64,000 bases of DNA, from the NCBI RefSeq assembly GCF_036456085.1, contig NZ_CP138632.1:434001-498000 (forward strand), written 5' to 3'. This stretch comes from Veillonella parvula (GTDB lineage: Bacteria > Bacillota > Negativicutes > Veillonellales > Veillonellaceae). The stretch's first letter is position 1. Every line of letters begins with the position of its first letter. The notes under the pieces are model-generated. The model was not told the DNA's origin. It did no database searches and was given only the letters and a program-made list of their open reading frames with translations. This document shows, in pieces, positions 28,993-38,787 of this stretch. Position numbers and translations under genes: made by a program.

Positions 28993-30437
28993 GTAGTAAA
29001 TACGAAACAGTCGTTGGTTTAGAGGTTCATACAGAGCTTAAGACTAAGTCTAAAATCTTCTGTGGTTGTACCACTGAATTCGGCGGTGATCAAAATACAC
29101 ATGTATGCCCAGTGTGCCTTGGCTTACCTGGTGCAATGCCTGTGTTAAATAAACAAGTAGTAGAATTTGCTATTAAAGTAGGTTTAGCATTGAATTGTGA
29201 AATCCTTAACTTTAACAAATTTGACCGTAAAAACTACTATTATCCTGATTTGCCTAAAAACTATCAAACATCTCAATATGATTTACCAATTTGCTTGAAT
29301 GGTCATTTAGATATTGAGGTTAATGGTGAAACTAAACGCATTGGTATTACCCGTATTCATATGGAAGAAGATGCAGGCAAACTCGTTCATAGTGGCAACA
29401 CTATTTCCGACTCTAAATCTTCTAATGTTGACTACAACCGTACGGGTGTACCTCTTCTTGAAATCGTATCTGAACCAGATATTCGTTCCGGTGCAGAAGC
29501 GAGAGCATACGTTGAAAAATTACGTTCTATTTTGCAATATTTAGAAGTATCTGACGGTCGTATGGAAGAAGGTTCTTTACGTGGTGACTGTAACGTATCC
29601 GTACGTTTACGTGGCACTACAGAATTTGGTACACGTACAGAAACTAAAAATGTTAACTCTTTAACTGCAATTCAAAAAGTTGTTGAATATGAAGCTTTGC
29701 GTCAAGCTAAGTTAATCGAAGCTGGCGGCAAAGTAGATCAAGAAACACGTACTTGGGATGATGCACAAGGTATCACGCTTGGAATGCGTAAAAAAGACGA
29801 AGAAAACGATTACCGTTACTTCCCAGAACCAGATTTGGTACCAATCGTAATTACAGATGAAAAAATCGAAGAAGTACGTCGTGCATTGCCAGAATTACAA
29901 GATGCTAAGATTGAACGCTTTGTATCTGAATATGGCTTGTCTCGTGAGGATGCTACAATTCTCACAGTATCTCGTAAGACTGCAGACTTCTTAGATGCTA
30001 CTGTAAAAGCAGGTGCAGATCCTAAAACTGTGGCTAACTGGATGCTTGGTGACTTGTCCAAGATGATTAATGAAAGCGGTTTAACATTTGCTGAATCCAA
30101 GGTAAATCCTGAAAACTTGGCTGGTATGATTGCTCTTATCGATAAAGGTACAATTTCCGGCAAAATTGCGAAAAAAGTTATCGTATCCATGTGGGAATCC
30201 GGCAAGGATGCTGATACTATTGTAAAAGAGGAAGGTCTAGTTCAAATCACAGATACTGGTGCTATTGAAGAAATTGTTAAGCAAGTTATTGCTAATAATC
30301 CACAACCAGTAGCAGACTTCAAGAGTGGTAATGGTAAGGCTATAGGCTTCTTAGTTGGTCAAGTTATGAAGGAATCTAAAGGCCGAGCTAATCCTGGTAT
30401 GGTAAATGAATTACTTAAAAAATTCTTAAATGACTGA
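28989..30437 (+). CDS. gatB: Asp/Glu-tRNA amidotransferase subunit B
   Basis: GatB binds misacylated Glu-tRNA(Gln) or Asp-tRNA(Asn), phosphorylates the acid and transfers ammonia to it. Family marks: [20 protein letters not shown], the zinc-site cysteines CGCTT and [26 protein letters not shown] and the GatB-Yqey tail with [16 protein letters not shown]. At 482 aa the length is normal. With GltX it completes the indirect route to Gln-tRNA. A terminator follows at 30480. Confidence 0.96.
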   Translation: MSSKYETVVGLEVHTELKTKSKIFCGCTTEFGGDQNTHVCPVCLGLPGAMPVLNKQVVEFAIKVGLALNCEILNFNKFDRKNYYYPDLPKNYQTSQYDLPICLNGHLDIEVNGETKRIGITRIHMEEDAGKLVHSGNTISDSKSSNVDYNRTGVPLLEIVSEPDIRSGAEARAYVEKLRSILQYLEVSDGRMEEGSLRGDCNVSVRLRGTTEFGTRTETKNVNSLTAIQKVVEYEALRQAKLIEAGGKVDQETRTWDDAQGITLGMRKKDEENDYRYFPEPDLVPIVITDEKIEEVRRALPELQDAKIERFVSEYGLSREDATILTVSRKTADFLDATVKAGADPKTVANWMLGDLSKMINESGLTFAESKVNPENLAGMIALIDKGTISGKIAKKVIVSMWESGKDADTIVKEEGLVQITDTGAIEEIVKQVIANNPQPVADFKSGNGKAIGFLVGQVMKESKGRANPGMVNELLKKFLND

Positions 30438-30479
30438 TATGAGTGTTAACATATATTAGCATTAAGCAATATAAAAAAT

Positions 30480-30522
30480 AATCCCTTCAGATATATGGCT
30501 TTATATCTGAAGGGATTTCTAT
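30480..30522 (+). terminator. Terminator after gatB
   Basis: AATCCCTTCAGATATA and its complement TATATCTGAAGGGATT form a 16-base perfect stem with a short loop, followed by TCTATTT. Confidence 0.85.
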
Positions 30523-30600
30523 TTGCCATTATGTTGGTAAAATATGGTATAATAAATTGTATAAAATCAATTAGTATTTGTTCATATAAAGGAAATACAT

Positions 30601-31017
30601 ATGAATGATCAACACAATATAAACAATAATCAAAATACATATAGAAATGGTCAATCAGATGATGCTTATAGTCGCAGTACTTATTCTGGTGAACCTAATA
30701 CACGCGTATTATCCGATGATGAGAGACGAGAATTTGATGGTGTAACTATTGAAGAGGTAGGCGATTCTGTCCATGTAGATTCAACGCCAACCAATATCAA
30801 TGACGAGCAACAATATTACGATGAAAACAATCAATATGAACCGAAAGTTAAGGTGTATAGCTTTAATAGTACAAGCTGGCTTAGTCGAATTATATTGTTC
30901 ATTGTCTTAGGGATTATTTTGGCTGCTGTTGTATTCTTTGGCAGTATCATTCTCACTGTCGCATCTGTTGTTATTTTAGTGGGTGCTATTATTTCTATTA
31001 TATTTAGTCTCTTTTAA
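30601..31017 (+). CDS. Unknown small membrane protein with disordered N-terminal half
   Basis: I do not recognise this 138-aa protein. Residues 1-80 are rich in Asn, Gln, Asp and Tyr and look disordered and acidic. The last ~50 residues form two hydrophobic helices joined with almost no loop (RIILFIVLGIILAAVVFFGS, then a Val/Ile-rich helix). This suggests a C-terminally anchored inner-membrane protein with a cytoplasmic or periplasmic tail. An extended -10 promoter (TGGTATAAT, TATAAT at 30548-30553) precedes it, and the same motif follows its stop, ahead of the next gene, so it is probably expressed alone. Confidence 0.7.
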   Translation: MNDQHNINNNQNTYRNGQSDDAYSRSTYSGEPNTRVLSDDERREFDGVTIEEVGDSVHVDSTPTNINDEQQYYDENNQYEPKVKVYSFNSTSWLSRIILFIVLGIILAAVVFFGSIILTVASVVILVGAIISIIFSLF

Positions 31018-31080
31018 TGGTATAATACATATATTATGACTAGACGGTGGCTGAGCCATTCGATGATTTAAAGGGGACCT

Positions 31081-32919
31081 ATGAACGTAGTTTTATCCAC
31101 ATTAAACTCAAAATTTATACATTCTTCTCTGGCTTTGCGTTATCTCAAAGCGTATGGGCAGGCTCACGGACAGGCATACGATATAGTAGAATATACTATT
31201 AATATGCCTGTTTTACATATTCTTAGCGATATTACAGAGCGCAATATAGATGTATTGGGCTTTGCTTGCTATATCTGGAATATTGAGATGACTTTACATG
31301 TAGTAGACATGGTGAAAGCTGTGCGACCAGATATTAAAATTATTTTAGGTGGGCCGGAGGTGTCTTTCACAGCCGATGAAATCTTAAATCGTTGTGCTGC
31401 TGTGGACTATGTCGTACAAGGTGAGGGGGAAGAAGCTTTTTATCAACTTATTAGTGCACTAATCGCTGGCAAGGATGGCTTAGAAGAGCAGATTCCTGGC
31501 GTACGTGGTCGACACATTTCTGGCCGACTCCTGGGCTCTACTGATACGGTGGAGGTAAAAGATCTGAGTACTATACCATTCCCATATGTAGAAGAGGATA
31601 TGACAGATTTAGAACATAAAATCATCTACTATGAATCCTCTCGAGGGTGCCCATTCTCTTGTCAGTACTGTTTATCTGGCAATAAAAATACAGTTCGCTT
31701 TTTTCCGCAGGAAAGAACTTTTAAAGAACTACAGTGGTTTATCGATCATAAGGTAAAACAAGTTAAATTTGTTGATAGAACTTTTAACTGTGCGCCACAT
31801 CATCATCGACCTATGATGGAATTAATGCGTGATGCCGATACGGAGACGAATTTCCATCTAGAAATGGAACCAGAGCTAATGACGGAATGGGAAACAAATA
31901 TTCTCTGTGAAACACCACCAGGCCGTATTCAAATTGAGGTAGGAGTTCAAAGTACACATAAGAAAACCTTAGATGCTATTAATCGATATAATGATTGGCC
32001 GTATATTCAAAAGGCTATTCGCCCTATTATTGAAGCAGGCCGAACTCATGTGCACATGGATTTAATTGTAGGCCTGCCTTACGAGAATAAACAGCGGTTT
32101 GGATTATCCTTTAATGATCTTTTTAGTTTACAGCCACATGCGTTACAAATTGGATTTTTAAAACTGTTAAAAGGTTCTGGTGTGCGCCGTATGGAGGAGT
32201 ATCAATACATTAGTGATCCCTTAGCGCCATATGAGGTATTAAGTACTCACGTGCTCCCTTATAGAGATATACGTTTCTTAAAACACTTTGAAGATGTCTT
32301 TGAACGCTTTTATAATAGTGAACGATTTAGAACTGTGTTTGGTTATATTGGTAGTAAGCTTATAAAAGAACATACTGATACATCTATAACTGGGGAAGAT
32401 ACAGAAACTAATCATGTACCACCTATGAAAAAGTATGATTCTTCTAAAGTGGAGACAAAAAACGATGCCTTTTCCTATTTTTGTGACATGACACAGGCTT
32501 GGCTCGATGCAGGTAATCATAAGATTAATTTGAAAGATATAGATCAAATAGAGTTCTTGTACAATTTTTTCTTGTCTAAAGGTGATACAGTAGCTGCCGA
32601 ATTATTACAATATGATACACTCGTTAGCTATCGTGGTAAGGTCCGCAGTGAAGCCGTAGGTTTACCAAAACAGACAAAAGAACTTTTACAAGAAGGGGAA
32701 GCATTCTGGCGCAATGAAGAAATTGCATCTCAGTATATCCCTAACTATACATTTAAAGAGTGGCGCAAAATTCGCCAACAATATGTAGAAATGCCTATGT
32801 CTGAAGATACGGCTAAAGTGTTAGGTATAGAGAATGTACCAAATGTACCTTTTACAGTTGTAATCGACGTAAATAAAGAGGTAAAACCTTTTATACGTCC
32901 TGATGTAGAGGCTTGTTAG
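31081..32919 (+). CDS. B12-binding radical SAM protein with DUF4080 domain
   Basis: A 612-aa protein. Residues ~1-130 look like a cobalamin-binding Rossmann domain (IKIILGGPEVSF, VDYVVQGEGEEAF). The radical SAM core has the 4Fe-4S motif CPFSCQYC in SSRGCPFSCQYCLSGNKNT, with VKFVDRTFNC and MDLIVGLPYE further on. The C-terminal ~250 residues correspond to DUF4080. The reaction is unknown; relatives methylate or rearrange RNA or small molecules. An extended -10 box (TGGTATAAT, TATAAT at 31021-31026) lies 55 bases upstream, so it probably has its own promoter. A second radical SAM gene follows after 108 bases. Confidence 0.85.
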   Translation: MNVVLSTLNSKFIHSSLALRYLKAYGQAHGQAYDIVEYTINMPVLHILSDITERNIDVLGFACYIWNIEMTLHVVDMVKAVRPDIKIILGGPEVSFTADEILNRCAAVDYVVQGEGEEAFYQLISALIAGKDGLEEQIPGVRGRHISGRLLGSTDTVEVKDLSTIPFPYVEEDMTDLEHKIIYYESSRGCPFSCQYCLSGNKNTVRFFPQERTFKELQWFIDHKVKQVKFVDRTFNCAPHHHRPMMELMRDADTETNFHLEMEPELMTEWETNILCETPPGRIQIEVGVQSTHKKTLDAINRYNDWPYIQKAIRPIIEAGRTHVHMDLIVGLPYENKQRFGLSFNDLFSLQPHALQIGFLKLLKGSGVRRMEEYQYISDPLAPYEVLSTHVLPYRDIRFLKHFEDVFERFYNSERFRTVFGYIGSKLIKEHTDTSITGEDTETNHVPPMKKYDSSKVETKNDAFSYFCDMTQAWLDAGNHKINLKDIDQIEFLYNFFLSKGDTVAAELLQYDTLVSYRGKVRSEAVGLPKQTKELLQEGEAFWRNEEIASQYIPNYTFKEWRKIRQQYVEMPMSEDTAKVLGIENVPNVPFTVVIDVNKEVKPFIRPDVEAC

Positions 32920-33027
32920 TAATATAAAAATAGTTTATCTAATTTTTTATAATCAAAAGATTAGAGAATTTATGATAGTTGAAATATTACATAATAAGCG
33001 ATGATTGGTTAGTTTAATAGGAGTGTT

Positions 33028-33993
33028 ATGACCGATACAACGAGACCAAAACGATACCGCATGGTATCTAAATATTATAAAGAAACATATGGGGAAAAGG
33101 TTTATAAATTACCTGTAGCACTACCCTTGACCTGTCCAAACCGAGATGGTTCAGCTGGTGTTGGAGGATGTACCTTTTGTGGTGAAATCGGCGCAGGCTA
33201 CGAAAATCGTCCTGCTTGGATGACGGTGCGCATGCAGCTAGAGGAAAACATTGCTCACATAGGCCCTAAATATAAAGCAAAGAAGTTCATCCCTTATTAC
33301 CAAAACTTTAGTAATACCTACTTGAATCTTGATGATTTTAAAAACTATATTGAACAAGGATGCATCGATGAAGCCGTGGGCATTGCTATTGCAACAAGAC
33401 CCGATTGTATTGCCGATGAATATCTTGAAATATTAGCTGATATTAGGGATCGCTTTCATAAGGATATCTATATTGAGCTAGGTCTTCAAACGGTTAACTA
33501 TGATACATTAGAGAAAATTAATCGTGGTCATGATTTAGCCCAGTTTATTGATGCCGTATTACGGATTAAACGATATGGATTTAACATAACTACTCATATG
33601 ATAGTTAATTTACCATGGGATACAATGAAGGATACAATCGAAGGGGCTCGTATTTTATCTGCACTCGGTGTTGATCAAGTGAAACTGCATGCTTTGTATA
33701 TTGTAAAAAATACATTAATGGCCAAGTGGTATCAAGAGGGGCAGTTTACTTTAATTAGTGCGGAAGAATATGCTGATCGGGTTGTTAATTTTGTACGTCA
33801 TTTACACCCTGATATTGTTTTACAGCGTCTTGTAGGGAGAGCGCCTGAAGATAATACGCTTTTTACAAACTGGTCCATGGGTTGGTGGCGCGTACAAGAT
33901 TTAATTGATGATAAACTAGACGAACTAGATGCTCATCAAGGTGATCTCTGTGATTACCTAAATGGTAAAGCAGTTCGTAAATTTATAGATTAG
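33028..33993 (+). CDS. Radical SAM protein of the TIGR01212 (YhcC-like) family
   Basis: A 321-aa radical SAM protein. The cysteine pattern is the family's extended form: CPNRDGSAGVGGCTFCGEIG, plus YYQNFSNTYLNL and HMIVNLPWDTMKDT further on. The N-terminal YRMVSKYYKETYGEKVYKLP is characteristic. The biochemical role is not established to my knowledge. It is 8 bases ahead of phoH and behind TAGGAGTG, so it heads a probable operon with phoH, ybeY and era, which hints at a link to RNA or ribosome biology. That link is inference. Confidence 0.88.
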   Translation: MTDTTRPKRYRMVSKYYKETYGEKVYKLPVALPLTCPNRDGSAGVGGCTFCGEIGAGYENRPAWMTVRMQLEENIAHIGPKYKAKKFIPYYQNFSNTYLNLDDFKNYIEQGCIDEAVGIAIATRPDCIADEYLEILADIRDRFHKDIYIELGLQTVNYDTLEKINRGHDLAQFIDAVLRIKRYGFNITTHMIVNLPWDTMKDTIEGARILSALGVDQVKLHALYIVKNTLMAKWYQEGQFTLISAEEYADRVVNFVRHLHPDIVLQRLVGRAPEDNTLFTNWSMGWWRVQDLIDDKLDELDAHQGDLCDYLNGKAVRKFID

Positions 33994-34001
33994 GAGGTTG
34001 T

Positions 34002-35015
34002 ATGAGCGAACAAGTATTTACATTTCCTACATATGACCTAGCACAATCCATACTAGGTCAACATAATCGATATCTGCATATGATGCTTGAAGTCATCTCT
34101 GCAGATGTAGTGGCACGTGGTGATACGGTAGTTATAAAGGGTGATGAAAAACAAGTAGAAGCTCTTTATCGCACTTTAGAAGAACTAGTATTTCTTTACC
34201 GTGAAGGTAGTACCATAACTGAGTCTCAAGTGCGTATTGCAGCCAAACTCGTGGCTAATGGTAAAGCTGATGCCGTACATACTATGTTTGAGGATACTTT
34301 ATCCGTTAATATGCGCGGTAAAAATATTACGCCTAAAACGGAAGGTCAAAAATACTATGTAGATAGTATCCGAAAAAATACCATTACTTTTGGTATTGGT
34401 CCTGCTGGTACAGGTAAAACATTCCTGGCCGTAGCTTTAGCTGCATTCTATTTAAAAAACCGCAATGTAGATAAAATTATTTTGACACGCCCTGCTGTAG
34501 AGGCAGGTGAACGGTTAGGCTTCCTACCTGGTGAATTACAGGATAAGGTAGATCCTTATTTAAGACCTCTTTATGATGCATTACATGAAATGTTTGGTAT
34601 CGAGCAAGTACAACGCTTTATGGAACGTGGTACTATCGAGGTAGCACCACTAGCGTATATGCGTGGCCGTACATTGGAAAATGCCTTCGTCATTCTCGAT
34701 GAGGCTCAAAATACGACGGCAGAACAGATGAAAATGTTCCTAACTCGTCTAGGTAACAACTCTAAAATGGTAGTCAACGGTGATAAGACACAAATTGACT
34801 TACCTCCACGTGTTGTGTCTGGCCTCGGCGAGGCTGAAAAGGTATTGCGTCATGTGCCTGGTATTAATATGGTGTACTTTAGCGATCAAGACGTTGTTCG
34901 TCACGATTTAGTAGGTCGTATTGTAAAAGCTTACGATGCATATCACGAACGTAAGTTAGCTGGTGAGACTACAGAATCTAACGCAGTATCCAAAGAGAAT
35001 GTAGCGAAAGGATAA
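34002..35015 (+). CDS. phoH: PhoH family ATPase/RNA helicase-like protein
   Basis: A 337-aa cytoplasmic P-loop protein related to the helicase core of superfamily 1. Walker A is [18 protein letters not shown] (about residue 131), Walker B is [13 protein letters not shown], and the conserved [16 protein letters not shown] follows. A KH-like N-terminal region precedes them. PhoH proteins are found next to ybeY in most bacteria, and a role in RNA processing or ribosome assembly is suspected. Here ybeY starts two bases after its stop. The ribosome-binding site is TAGGAGG. Confidence 0.93.
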   Translation: MSEQVFTFPTYDLAQSILGQHNRYLHMMLEVISADVVARGDTVVIKGDEKQVEALYRTLEELVFLYREGSTITESQVRIAAKLVANGKADAVHTMFEDTLSVNMRGKNITPKTEGQKYYVDSIRKNTITFGIGPAGTGKTFLAVALAAFYLKNRNVDKIILTRPAVEAGERLGFLPGELQDKVDPYLRPLYDALHEMFGIEQVQRFMERGTIEVAPLAYMRGRTLENAFVILDEAQNTTAEQMKMFLTRLGNNSKMVVNGDKTQIDLPPRVVSGLGEAEKVLRHVPGINMVYFSDQDVVRHDLVGRIVKAYDAYHERKLAGETTESNAVSKENVAKG

Positions 35016-35017
35016 AC

Positions 35018-35494
35018 ATGTATATACACATTAGCTATGATGAAGGAATTCAAGAGGATTCTAATATTGAGGCTGTTATACGCAAGGTCTGCGATGAAGT
35101 GAGTCGCGTATATGGCCTCGAAGAAGATGAAATGAGTATTTTACTCTGCAATAATGCAAAAATTCACGAGCTTAATAAGGAATATCGAGGCATCGATAGA
35201 CCTACAGATGTATTATCTTTTGCCCTCAATGAAGGGGATGATTACGAAGGTAGTGAAGAGGAACATCACTTACTTGGTGATATGATTATTTCCTTAGAGC
35301 GTACCCGTGAACAAGCTATTGAATATGGACATAGTTTTGAACGGGAATTAGCATATTTAACGACTCACAGTTGCTTACATATCTTAGGCTATGACCATAT
35401 GAACGAGGAAGATAAAAAAGAGATGCGCACAGAGGAAGAATTTATCCTAGGTAATCTGGGTTATGTGCGGGAGGATGCACCATATAATGAATAA
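35018..35494 (+). CDS. ybeY: Endoribonuclease YbeY (rRNA maturation)
   Basis: A zinc-dependent endoribonuclease involved in 16S rRNA 3' maturation and ribosome quality control. The zinc motif HxxxHxxxxxH is visible in [17 protein letters not shown], and [13 protein letters not shown] is the second signature. At 158 aa it has normal length. It lies between phoH and era, its two classic partners, and its last bases overlap the era start. Confidence 0.94.
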   Translation: MYIHISYDEGIQEDSNIEAVIRKVCDEVSRVYGLEEDEMSILLCNNAKIHELNKEYRGIDRPTDVLSFALNEGDDYEGSEEEHHLLGDMIISLERTREQAIEYGHSFERELAYLTTHSCLHILGYDHMNEEDKKEMRTEEEFILGNLGYVREDAPYNE

Positions 35495-36386
35495 GAACGA
35501 ACATTTTAAATCAGGCTTTGTTGCCGTTGTAGGACGCCCTAATGTGGGTAAATCTACCTTAATCAACGCTCTTATTGGCGATAAGATTGCTATCGTATCC
35601 GATAAGGCTCAAACAACGCGTAACCGTATCATCTGCGTATATACGGATGAATCCAAACAAATCGTATTTATGGATACACCTGGTGTGCATAAACCTAAGC
35701 ACAAGTTAGGCGAATTCATGGTAGATGCTGCTATCGAGTCCTTAAAAGAAACGGAAGCTGTTTTATTTGTCGTAGCAGGCAATGAAAAATGTGGTCCTGG
35801 GGATAATTTTATTATTGAACAATTGAAACGTGTAAAAGTTCCTGTATTTTTGGTAGTCAACAAAATTGATACACTCAAAAAAGAAGAACTTTTAGAAGCA
35901 ATCGTTTCTTATCAAGATGCATATCCTTTTGCAGGGGTCATTCCTATTTCTGCAAAAGATAAAGAGAACTTATCTGAAATTCTTAAGGTTCTAGAAGAAA
36001 CATTGCCGGAAGGTCCGCAATATTTCCCAGAAGATATGATTACGGATCAACCGGAACGCCTTATTATTTCCGATATTGTTCGTGAAAAAATCTTGTTAGC
36101 TACACGAGATGAGATTCCTCATGCTATCGCTGTAGACGTAGATGAAATGAAAACACGTGATGATGGTACTACCTATATCCGCGCCACAATCTACTGTGAA
36201 AGAGACTCTCAAAAGGGCATTATTATTGGTAAAAAAGGTGCTTTGTTAAAACAACTTGGCGCTGAAGCGCGCGCAGATATTCAAAAGCTGTTAGCTACTA
36301 AGGTGTACTTGGACCTTTGGGTTAAAGTAAAAAAGGATTGGCGAAATAAATCTGGTATGTTATCTGAACTTGGTTATAGAAAATAA
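35487..36386 (+). CDS. era: Ribosome assembly GTPase Era
   Basis: Era binds the 3' end of 16S rRNA and checks small-subunit assembly. GTPase motifs: G1 [11 protein letters not shown]2 region with [10 protein letters not shown]3 [16 protein letters not shown]4 NKID and G5 SAKD. The C-terminal KH domain has [21 protein letters not shown] codons at 35463 and 35475 are also open, but 35487 ([11 protein letters not shown]) behind GGGAGG matches the family and gives 299 residues. It overlaps ybeY by 8 bases. Confidence 0.96.
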   Translation: MNKNEHFKSGFVAVVGRPNVGKSTLINALIGDKIAIVSDKAQTTRNRIICVYTDESKQIVFMDTPGVHKPKHKLGEFMVDAAIESLKETEAVLFVVAGNEKCGPGDNFIIEQLKRVKVPVFLVVNKIDTLKKEELLEAIVSYQDAYPFAGVIPISAKDKENLSEILKVLEETLPEGPQYFPEDMITDQPERLIISDIVREKILLATRDEIPHAIAVDVDEMKTRDDGTTYIRATIYCERDSQKGIIIGKKGALLKQLGAEARADIQKLLATKVYLDLWVKVKKDWRNKSGMLSELGYRK

Positions 36387-36440
36387 TTTGATATAATAAA
36401 AAGAAATAAGTGTTTCCATATTCATATGAAAGGAATAAAG

Positions 36441-37772
36441 ATGGATAGTGTAGATGGCCTGTTACCCATAGGGTTTGGTCTGTTATGTATTTTTTTAATT
36501 AACTTTTTTGTGGTTGCAAAGTTCTCCTTTGCACGCCTTCGTAAAGAACATGTAGAGGATATGGACATCCTCTTGGAGAAGGATAGAGAATTTTTATTAA
36601 AGCTTTATCAAAATCCTGAGTATTTTTTAAATACTACACAGTTTTTGATTCTATTCTTTATTTTGGCCCTTGCAGGCACAGGTACTTTTGTATTCGATAA
36701 TATTGTTGATCGTATAGTGGCGGTTCTTAATATCCATAGTACTTGGATGCATTTAGTGTTAGATATTATTCTATTACTATTAATTAGCTTAATCGTCCTA
36801 ATTTTTGGTGAAATTGTACCTAAAGCATTGGGCTTATCCTTCCCTACAAAATATGTAAATACCTATAGCCGTATCGTCGTGGCTGCAGGTAAATTGGTGT
36901 ATCCATTTATTTGGATAGCTAGTAAAATCTCCAATGTTATTTTAGGCTTTTACAAAACAAAATATTTAACAGAGCTTGACCTTGTGTACTCAGAAGAAGA
37001 AATTCGCATGATGATTTCTCGAAGTCACGAGGAAGGGCAACTGGACCAAGTAGAGTCTGAGTTAATCGATAATGTTTTTAATTTCGTAGATCGCATGGCG
37101 AAAGAGGTTATGGTGCCTCGTCAAGACGTAGACTGCGTATTCGTAGAAGATGGTTACGATGAAGCTATGAAGGTTATCCGCTCTAAAGTACATACACGTT
37201 ATCCACTCTGTGTAGAGGATAAGGACCACATTATTGGCCTCGTTCATATTAAAGATTTAATGGAACGCCCTAATCAAGCCCGTAAGGATTTGCGCAATAT
37301 TAAACGAGATATTCTTACTGTTCCAGAGGTAATGAAATTATCTACATTATTGCAATATATGAGAACGCGCCGTATTTATCTAGCTGTAGTAGTAGATGAA
37401 TATGGTGGCATGGTAGGTCTTGTAGGCTTAGAAGATATTATAGAAGAGCTAGTTGGAGATATACAAGACGAGCATGAGCCGCATTTACCAGCTACGATGT
37501 CCTATGCAGATGGTTCCTTCGAGTTTGATGGCAAGGTCCTCGTAGACGAAGTAGAAGAAATTATGAATATTGAAATTGATAATTCTGATTCTGATACAAT
37601 AGGTGGCTATGTCTTTGGTTTATTAGAACGTACACCAATCGTAGGTGATACGGTGGATGCTCATGGTTACATCTTTGAAGTTACTCAAATGCAAGGATAT
37701 CGTATCTCTCGCATTAAAGTAACACCTATACCAGTAGAGGAACCAACGGAAGAAGAAAATGAAGAAGCTTAA
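36441..37772 (+). CDS. HlyC/CorC-family membrane protein with CNNM and CBS domains
   Basis: A 443-aa membrane protein. About four hydrophobic segments make up the CNNM (DUF21) domain, including LLLLISLIVLIFGEIVPKAL, followed by a paired CBS domain (from about residue 200, VMVPRQDVDCVFVED) and a C-terminal CorC/HlyC domain (LPATMSYADGSFEFDGKVLV). Relatives are linked to magnesium or cobalt export; the hemolysin name is historical. ATG at 36426 is open, but AAAGGAAT supports 36441. A promoter-like TATAAT lies at 36392. The gene overlaps recO by 14 bases, so they are likely coupled. The transported ion is not shown by sequence. Confidence 0.9.
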   Translation: MDSVDGLLPIGFGLLCIFLINFFVVAKFSFARLRKEHVEDMDILLEKDREFLLKLYQNPEYFLNTTQFLILFFILALAGTGTFVFDNIVDRIVAVLNIHSTWMHLVLDIILLLLISLIVLIFGEIVPKALGLSFPTKYVNTYSRIVVAAGKLVYPFIWIASKISNVILGFYKTKYLTELDLVYSEEEIRMMISRSHEEGQLDQVESELIDNVFNFVDRMAKEVMVPRQDVDCVFVEDGYDEAMKVIRSKVHTRYPLCVEDKDHIIGLVHIKDLMERPNQARKDLRNIKRDILTVPEVMKLSTLLQYMRTRRIYLAVVVDEYGGMVGLVGLEDIIEELVGDIQDEHEPHLPATMSYADGSFEFDGKVLVDEVEEIMNIEIDNSDSDTIGGYVFGLLERTPIVGDTVDAHGYIFEVTQMQGYRISRIKVTPIPVEEPTEEENEEA

Positions 37773-38460
37773 TGGTGGTTTTAATACGCCAGCCATCGTC
37801 ATAAGTCGAAAAAAGTATAAGTTGTATTCCGTATTTACGTTTATTACGCCTAGCTTGGGGCTTATTAAAGCATCGATTCCACATAAGCGAATGATGACGA
37901 TGCGCAACAGCTCCTATTTACGTCCATTTAGTGCCATGTATATTACAGTTGTACCCGATGGGGAATATGTAAATGTTACGCAAATTGATGGCTCTTATGT
38001 GGTGGAATCCTTAGATGTAAACCTCGATAATATTGTTTATGCAGCAGTAGCGAGTGAGCTCATTCAAGAGTTATTTGCCATGTATGACGTAGATCGCAAG
38101 GTCTTTGATACTGTTGTAAACTATTCCAAGCAAATTCGACGTCGCAATGTACAATTGGGAACGATAATGCTTGGATGGCAACTATTATCTCTCGCAGGGG
38201 TTGTCCCTAGTGCTAATGCTTTTAACCATCAAGACGGAATTGAGCCATTCTGGATGCAGGTGAAAGAAACAACAAATCTTAGCATTTCTCGTTCTGTGAA
38301 AGCCGCATTACCTCAGATTCTAGCTTACCAGTGGGGCGAAGATACGCTTTTAGAATTTCCCAAAACAATTTGGAAGGAACTTGAAAAGCTACTATTTGCA
38401 TACTGCGAGCAAGAAATTGGTAAGCCGTTGCAAAGCGTAAAGTTTTTAATGAGTATATAA
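37759..38460 (+). CDS. recO: DNA repair protein RecO
   Basis: RecO helps RecR load RecA at SSB-coated gaps. The first ~75 residues match the OB-fold domain: AIVISRKKYKLYSVFTFITP and SLGLIKASIP, with SYLRPFSAMYITVVP. The rest is alpha-helical. At 233 aa it is a little short. The four-Cys zinc module seen in many RecO proteins is missing; only one Cys is present near the end. Position after era and a CorC protein is usual for recO in Firmicutes. The call is good but rests on N-terminal similarity and context. Confidence 0.82.
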   Translation: MKKLNGGFNTPAIVISRKKYKLYSVFTFITPSLGLIKASIPHKRMMTMRNSSYLRPFSAMYITVVPDGEYVNVTQIDGSYVVESLDVNLDNIVYAAVASELIQELFAMYDVDRKVFDTVVNYSKQIRRRNVQLGTIMLGWQLLSLAGVVPSANAFNHQDGIEPFWMQVKETTNLSISRSVKAALPQILAYQWGEDTLLEFPKTIWKELEKLLFAYCEQEIGKPLQSVKFLMSI

Positions 38461-38523
38461 AAATCAAATATATTTGGAAATTATGAAAATATAGTTAACT
38501 TATAATATTTTTTTCTTAATAAA

Positions 38524-38578
38524 TAACCACCCACCCTAAAAATGTCTTAGAAACCTTTTTGGAGTAGGTGGTTTTCTT
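38524..38578 (+). terminator. Terminator after recO
   Basis: AACCACCCACC...CTAAAAA pairs with TTTTTGGAG...TAGGTGGTT over an imperfect stem and runs into TTTTCTT. Its outer stem resembles those of the terminators at 42977 and 45968. The gene-free stretch 38461-38787 holds this hairpin, the second hairpin at 38704 and otherwise AT-rich sequence. Confidence 0.75.
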
Positions 38579-38703
38579 ATATAGAAAAAAAACAATTTGA
38601 TATATACATATTTATCTTATTTATGCGTTAGAAATATTAAATCAAAAAGCATATACTACATACAGAAGTAAGTTGTTTTATTGAATTTAAAAGAAAGTGT
38701 GTT

Positions 38704-38733
38704 GATAGAGTCTTTGTTTGAGACTCTATTTTT
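38704..38733 (+). terminator. Orphan terminator-like hairpin upstream of larE
   Basis: ATAGAGTCT and AGACTCTAT form a 9-base perfect stem with a 7-base loop and end in TTTTTGTTTTT. No gene lies between the recO terminator and this hairpin, so it would end a short transcript starting within 38580-38700 or act as an attenuator in a lar leader. Confidence 0.7.
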
Positions 38734-38787
38734 GTTTTTATAAATAATACTATAGAGTATAGAAAATTAATAAAGGTTATACAAGTT

